Positions 5,096 through 7,475 of a DNA stretch of 7,475 bases are shown piece after piece; position 1 is the stretch's first letter, and every line of letters starts with the position of its first letter. Both the position numbers and the translations under genes were made by a program. The notes under the pieces are model-generated. The model was given only the letters and a program-made list of their open reading frames with translations. It searched no databases and was not told the DNA's origin. This DNA is from Alphaproteobacteria bacterium UBA2964. GTDB lineage: Bacteria > Pseudomonadota > Alphaproteobacteria > MPNO01 > UBA2964. The stretch covers positions 1 through 7,475 of the forward strand of contig DEBE01000149.1 of assembly GCA_002348425.1 (NCBI GenBank), in the 5' to 3' direction.

Positions 5096-6631
5096 CTACT
5101 TAATCCGAATATTCTCGCCATAAATACGACCATTTGCCGGTGGCGAAATACTCACATTTTTCGCCACCCCATAAGCCAATTTGTGACGCCACATAAATAC
5201 AGCCGGTACATCTTCGACTAAAATTGCAATCGCGTCATTAATCAACTTCTGACGTTTCTTAGGATTAAATTCCCTAGCCACTTCGTCAAAGAGAGCGTCA
5301 TATTTTGGGTTAGAATATTTAATGCGAGGGGACACACCGGTTTTAAAATATTGTGCCAAGGCTGGACCCGGATCAATTACCGAGCCCCTGCCTTGATAAA
5401 AGAAAGACCTTTTACCCTTTCGTACATTAGCCCACTGAGTGGACCATTCCGGCGTTAATAATTTTGCTCTTATACCGACTTTCGCCAACATGGGAACAAT
5501 AGCCTGGGAAATGATCTTATCATTAACGTAACGGCCAACGGGCGTGGACATTTCAACGTCAACACCATTTGGATACCCAGCCTCTTTCACAAGTTTTCTT
5601 GCCAATGCGGGGTCATATTTCAGATCGAATTTTTTAGATCGAGCAGCGTCATAACCAATTTGGCCGGGGCCAATTGCACCCTTAAGTTTCTTTGCCATAC
5701 CCTGCAAAATCGTCTTAATAATTTTATCTCGATCAATTGCGTGGGCTACAGCCTGACGTAGTTTTTTATTCGCCCAAGGCTTGAAGTTCGGATTCATCAG
5801 CAACATCATAATCTCGACTGAGTCTGTAAATGAAAGTTTTGTATTCTTGCCACCTGCTACTCTTTTCATGAGATGTGGAGGGATAAACTGGGCAATCTGA
5901 ATTTCACCATTTAGCAAGGCTGTAACCCGCTGTTCAACTTCGGTCATTTTTCTCCAGATCAAAACATCAGGATTATCTTTATTACCGAAAACACTGTTTT
6001 TCGCTCGGCGTGTAATAACTTGTTCACCAATCACAACGCGATCCAGTTTATAAGGACCAAACCCATCTGGAAATTTTCTATCAGCCTTCCGCGGGCCATG
6101 TTTATCAAACACTGCTTTTCGGGTAATCGCGTAGATATCGCATACGTGTTGAAGCAGATGGGCCGTTGGTATTTTGGTAATCAGTTTGACAGTATGCTTG
6201 TCAACGGCAATCGCACTTTTTAAAGGCCTCACATTTTGTTTCTGAGAGCTTTGCTTATCGGTTTTGATGCGATTGATGGTATGAACCACATCAGCTGAGG
6301 TTAATTGGGCTCCAGAATGGCTTTTAACATCTTTTCTTAGTTTGAATGTCCATTCGTTCCTATCATTTGGGTTAATGCTCCAACTTTCAGCCAACATCGG
6401 CGAATAGCCAGCTTTTTTAAAATCATAACGACACAAGCAACCATATACGTTGCACCAGATACCGTACATCTGAGCCGCGGAATCTTGATATGGATTCCAA
6501 CCGTAAATATTACCCGTTGCCCCGATAACGACTTTCTTCTGAGCACTCGCCACTGTTGAAAACATCATCGTCGCAGCAGTGACGGCTACAGCGATTAAAG
6601 CAAATTTCAATTTTGAAAACAAATACAACAT
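5096..6631 (-). CDS. Family-5 ABC transporter periplasmic solute-binding protein (DppA/GsiB/OppA type)
   Basis: This 511-residue exported protein has the normal length for the SBP_bac_5 family. A Sec signal peptide is clear: basic n-region with Lys7 and Lys9, hydrophobic core about 10-24, and cleavage after ASA (28-30). There is no lipobox, so it should be soluble in the periplasm. Family landmarks are WTFKLRKDVKSHSGAQLTSA (94-113) continuing into DVVHTINR (114-121), FGPYKL (191-196), and LRQAVAHAIDRDKI (291-304). A GRGSVIDPGPA segment (414-424) lies where peptide-binding members carry GDxxDP. Four Cys (60, 65, 67, 164) could form disulfides. It delivers ligand to the DppB/DppC-type permeases encoded downstream. 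The family carries peptides, glutathione, nickel, opines, sugars and other solutes, and the ligand here is unknown. The start follows a strong GGGAGGG. The gene begins 37 bases after the upstream hydrolase, so it is probably in the same operon. Confidence 0.94.
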   Translation of the reverse strand: MLYLFSKLKFALIAVAVTAATMMFSTVASAQKKVVIGATGNIYGWNPYQDSAAQMYGIWCNVYGCLCRYDFKKAGYSPMLAESWSINPNDRNEWTFKLRKDVKSHSGAQLTSADVVHTINRIKTDKQSSQKQNVRPLKSAIAVDKHTVKLITKIPTAHLLQHVCDIYAITRKAVFDKHGPRKADRKFPDGFGPYKLDRVVIGEQVITRRAKNSVFGNKDNPDVLIWRKMTEVEQRVTALLNGEIQIAQFIPPHLMKRVAGGKNTKLSFTDSVEIMMLLMNPNFKPWANKKLRQAVAHAIDRDKIIKTILQGMAKKLKGAIGPGQIGYDAARSKKFDLKYDPALARKLVKEAGYPNGVDVEMSTPVGRYVNDKIISQAIVPMLAKVGIRAKLLTPEWSTQWANVRKGKRSFFYQGRGSVIDPGPALAQYFKTGVSPRIKYSNPKYDALFDEVAREFNPKKRQKLINDAIAILVEDVPAVFMWRHKLAYGVAKNVSISPPANGRIYGENIRIK

Positions 6632-6635
6632 TATA

Positions 6636-6642
6636 CCCTCCC
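6636..6642 (-). promoter_or_regulatory. Strong Shine-Dalgarno GGGAGGG of the solute-binding protein
   Basis: A purine run, GGGAGGG, sits 4 bases before the ATG at 6631 on the minus strand. It is the best ribosome site in the window, as expected for a binding protein that must outnumber its permease. It supports the 6631 start, which also gives a well-formed signal peptide. Confidence 0.6.
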
Positions 6643-6668
6643 TAGTTATTTTAGTTCACTCTATTTAC

Positions 6669-7475
6669 TTACTGCTCAAAATACCCGTTCATGATCGCTT
6701 CATGCCAAATCTTTGTAACCACCGGACAGACCCCTAAGGGTAGTCCATCCTCTGTGCGCCAATAGGAGTGAACGCCTGTCCCTAATTGAATATAACGGAA
6801 CCGAGGGGCCGGTTTGACCTGTGCGTAACGCTTAGTCAAAAATTCATAAGTTGGCACAGTGTGATCCCGACTATAATCACAGATCCCATGAAGCAGGTTT
6901 GGAACCGGTTTAACGCCCTCTCCCTCCAGGGGAACACCATAATTGAGGTATTCATCAATTAATGCCCCCGTTTCCTCTTTATTGAAGCTTTGATATTTAG
7001 AAGCCACCTTCGCGGCCTCCACCAAGCAAGCGGGGGTACGATTGTGATACCAGTTTTCGGCCTTAAATTGCGGAAACCGCTTGGATTGTTCCCATTGCTC
7101 GTAGAGCTCTTCCATTACCTGCGCTAGCCTGAAAAGAGGTTGTTTTCCTTCTTCAAGAGCCAACTCTGCTCCTTTGTAACGCGCTAGTTCACGCCAATCT
7201 CTGATGAGCACATAGTTGAAAGGAGTTGGCCAATCGTGTTTGGTCATTTCATTAAAAAATTGTCCAAAGGGAGAGTTTTCAATCCCGATTAAACCACGAA
7301 TATTTTCTACCCTCTGCATTGCAGTATGAACGAATGGTCCACCGGTGGAGTGACCGTGAACGTATATTGACCATTCATTTGGTGGAAAATGACGAGCACA
7401 AATATTCAGCATCGCATCCACGATAGCTTTAGGCCAGGCACCCATTCGAACATGAAATAAAGAATCCGGTTTTGA
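6669..7475 (-). CDS. Alpha/beta-hydrolase-fold protein with GHSTGG elbow (partial, 5' end outside window)
   Basis: An ATG exists at 7445, but the frame stays open to the right edge (upstream codons read SKPDSLFHVR), and an alpha/beta hydrolase needs more sequence before its nucleophile. This is therefore the C-terminal part of a longer gene. Counting from Met at 7445, the elbow is IYVHGHSTGGPF (27-38) with Ser33 as nucleophile, the probable acid is Asp194 in DYSRDHTVP (190-198), and the probable base is His226 in GTGVHSYW (222-229). The 32-residue Asp-His spacing equals that in the two tandem hydrolases, although the sequence is otherwise clearly different and more divergent. The insert between elbow and acid (about 60-185) is long and Glu/Lys-rich, probably a cap. 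I do not recognise the subfamily. The stop TAA lies 37 bases before the solute-binding-protein start, so it is probably co-transcribed with the importer. Its role could be hydrolysis of the same imported ligand. Confidence 0.72.
   Translation of the reverse strand, partial: SKPDSLFHVRMGAWPKAIVDAMLNICARHFPPNEWSIYVHGHSTGGPFVHTAMQRVENIRGLIGIENSPFGQFFNEMTKHDWPTPFNYVLIRDWRELARYKGAELALEEGKQPLFRLAQVMEELYEQWEQSKRFPQFKAENWYHNRTPACLVEAAKVASKYQSFNKEETGALIDEYLNYGVPLEGEGVKPVPNLLHGICDYSRDHTVPTYEFLTKRYAQVKPAPRFRYIQLGTGVHSYWRTEDGLPLGVCPVVTKIWHEAIMNGYFEQ

Noticed and set aside
6669..7445. Taking the ATG at 7445 as a true start giving a complete 258-residue protein
   Set aside because: The reading frame remains open to the window edge and only about 30 residues would precede the nucleophile elbow, too few for the first strands and oxyanion loop of an alpha/beta hydrolase.
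1..7475. CRISPR arrays, tRNA/rRNA genes, insertion sequences or integration sites
   Set aside because: No regularly spaced repeats, transposase-like product, terminal inverted repeats or structured RNA gene sequence was seen on either strand.

Overview
The window looks like catabolic or transport chromosome from a Gram-negative bacterium, most likely a proteobacterium. The basis is a Sec-exported, non-lipidated solute-binding protein with a clean AxA cleavage site, Shine-Dalgarno-led genes packed into a long operon, and moderate-to-low GC by eye. The gene mix (dipeptide-type ABC importer, hydrolases, SDR, CO-dehydrogenase-like molybdenum hydroxylase) is common in free-living, often marine, Alphaproteobacteria, but that placement is an inference, and the sequence contains no RNA gene or marker to confirm it.

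Layout. From 1 to 263 is the N-terminal end of a molybdenum hydroxylase large subunit (CoxL/xanthine dehydrogenase type), minus strand, cut by the left edge. From 264 to 416 is an AT-rich divergent control region. From 417 to 1226 is an SDR-fold protein on the plus strand whose canonical catalytic residues appear to be replaced. It converges, with 33 bases between stop codons and no visible terminator, on a six-gene minus-strand run that fills the rest of the window. In transcription order this run is: an alpha/beta hydrolase with a GHSTGG elbow (7475-6669, cut by the right edge), a family-5 solute-binding protein (6631-5096), two paralogous alpha/beta hydrolases (5017-4130 and 4130-3243) joined by a TAATG stop/start overlap, then DppB-type (3171-2164) and DppC-type (2201-1260) permeases that overlap each other.

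How it may work together. The binding protein would capture a small organic ligand in the periplasm and the DppB/DppC-type pair would carry it across the inner membrane. The hydrolases have no signal peptide and would act on it in the cytoplasm by ester, amide, lactone or C-C hydrolysis. The SDR-like protein and the molybdenum hydroxylase next door would fit an oxidative branch of the same pathway. The ligand cannot be read from the sequence. The binding protein appears to lack the acidic residue that peptide-binding DppA uses to hold a free amino terminus, so a non-peptide ligand is plausible. The two ATPase subunits the importer needs are not in the window.

The most notable items are the hydrolase pair lodged between the binding-protein and permease genes (about half identical, with no gaps), a 13-bp intercistronic hairpin that pairs fully only as minus-strand RNA, and the SDR with a missing active site.
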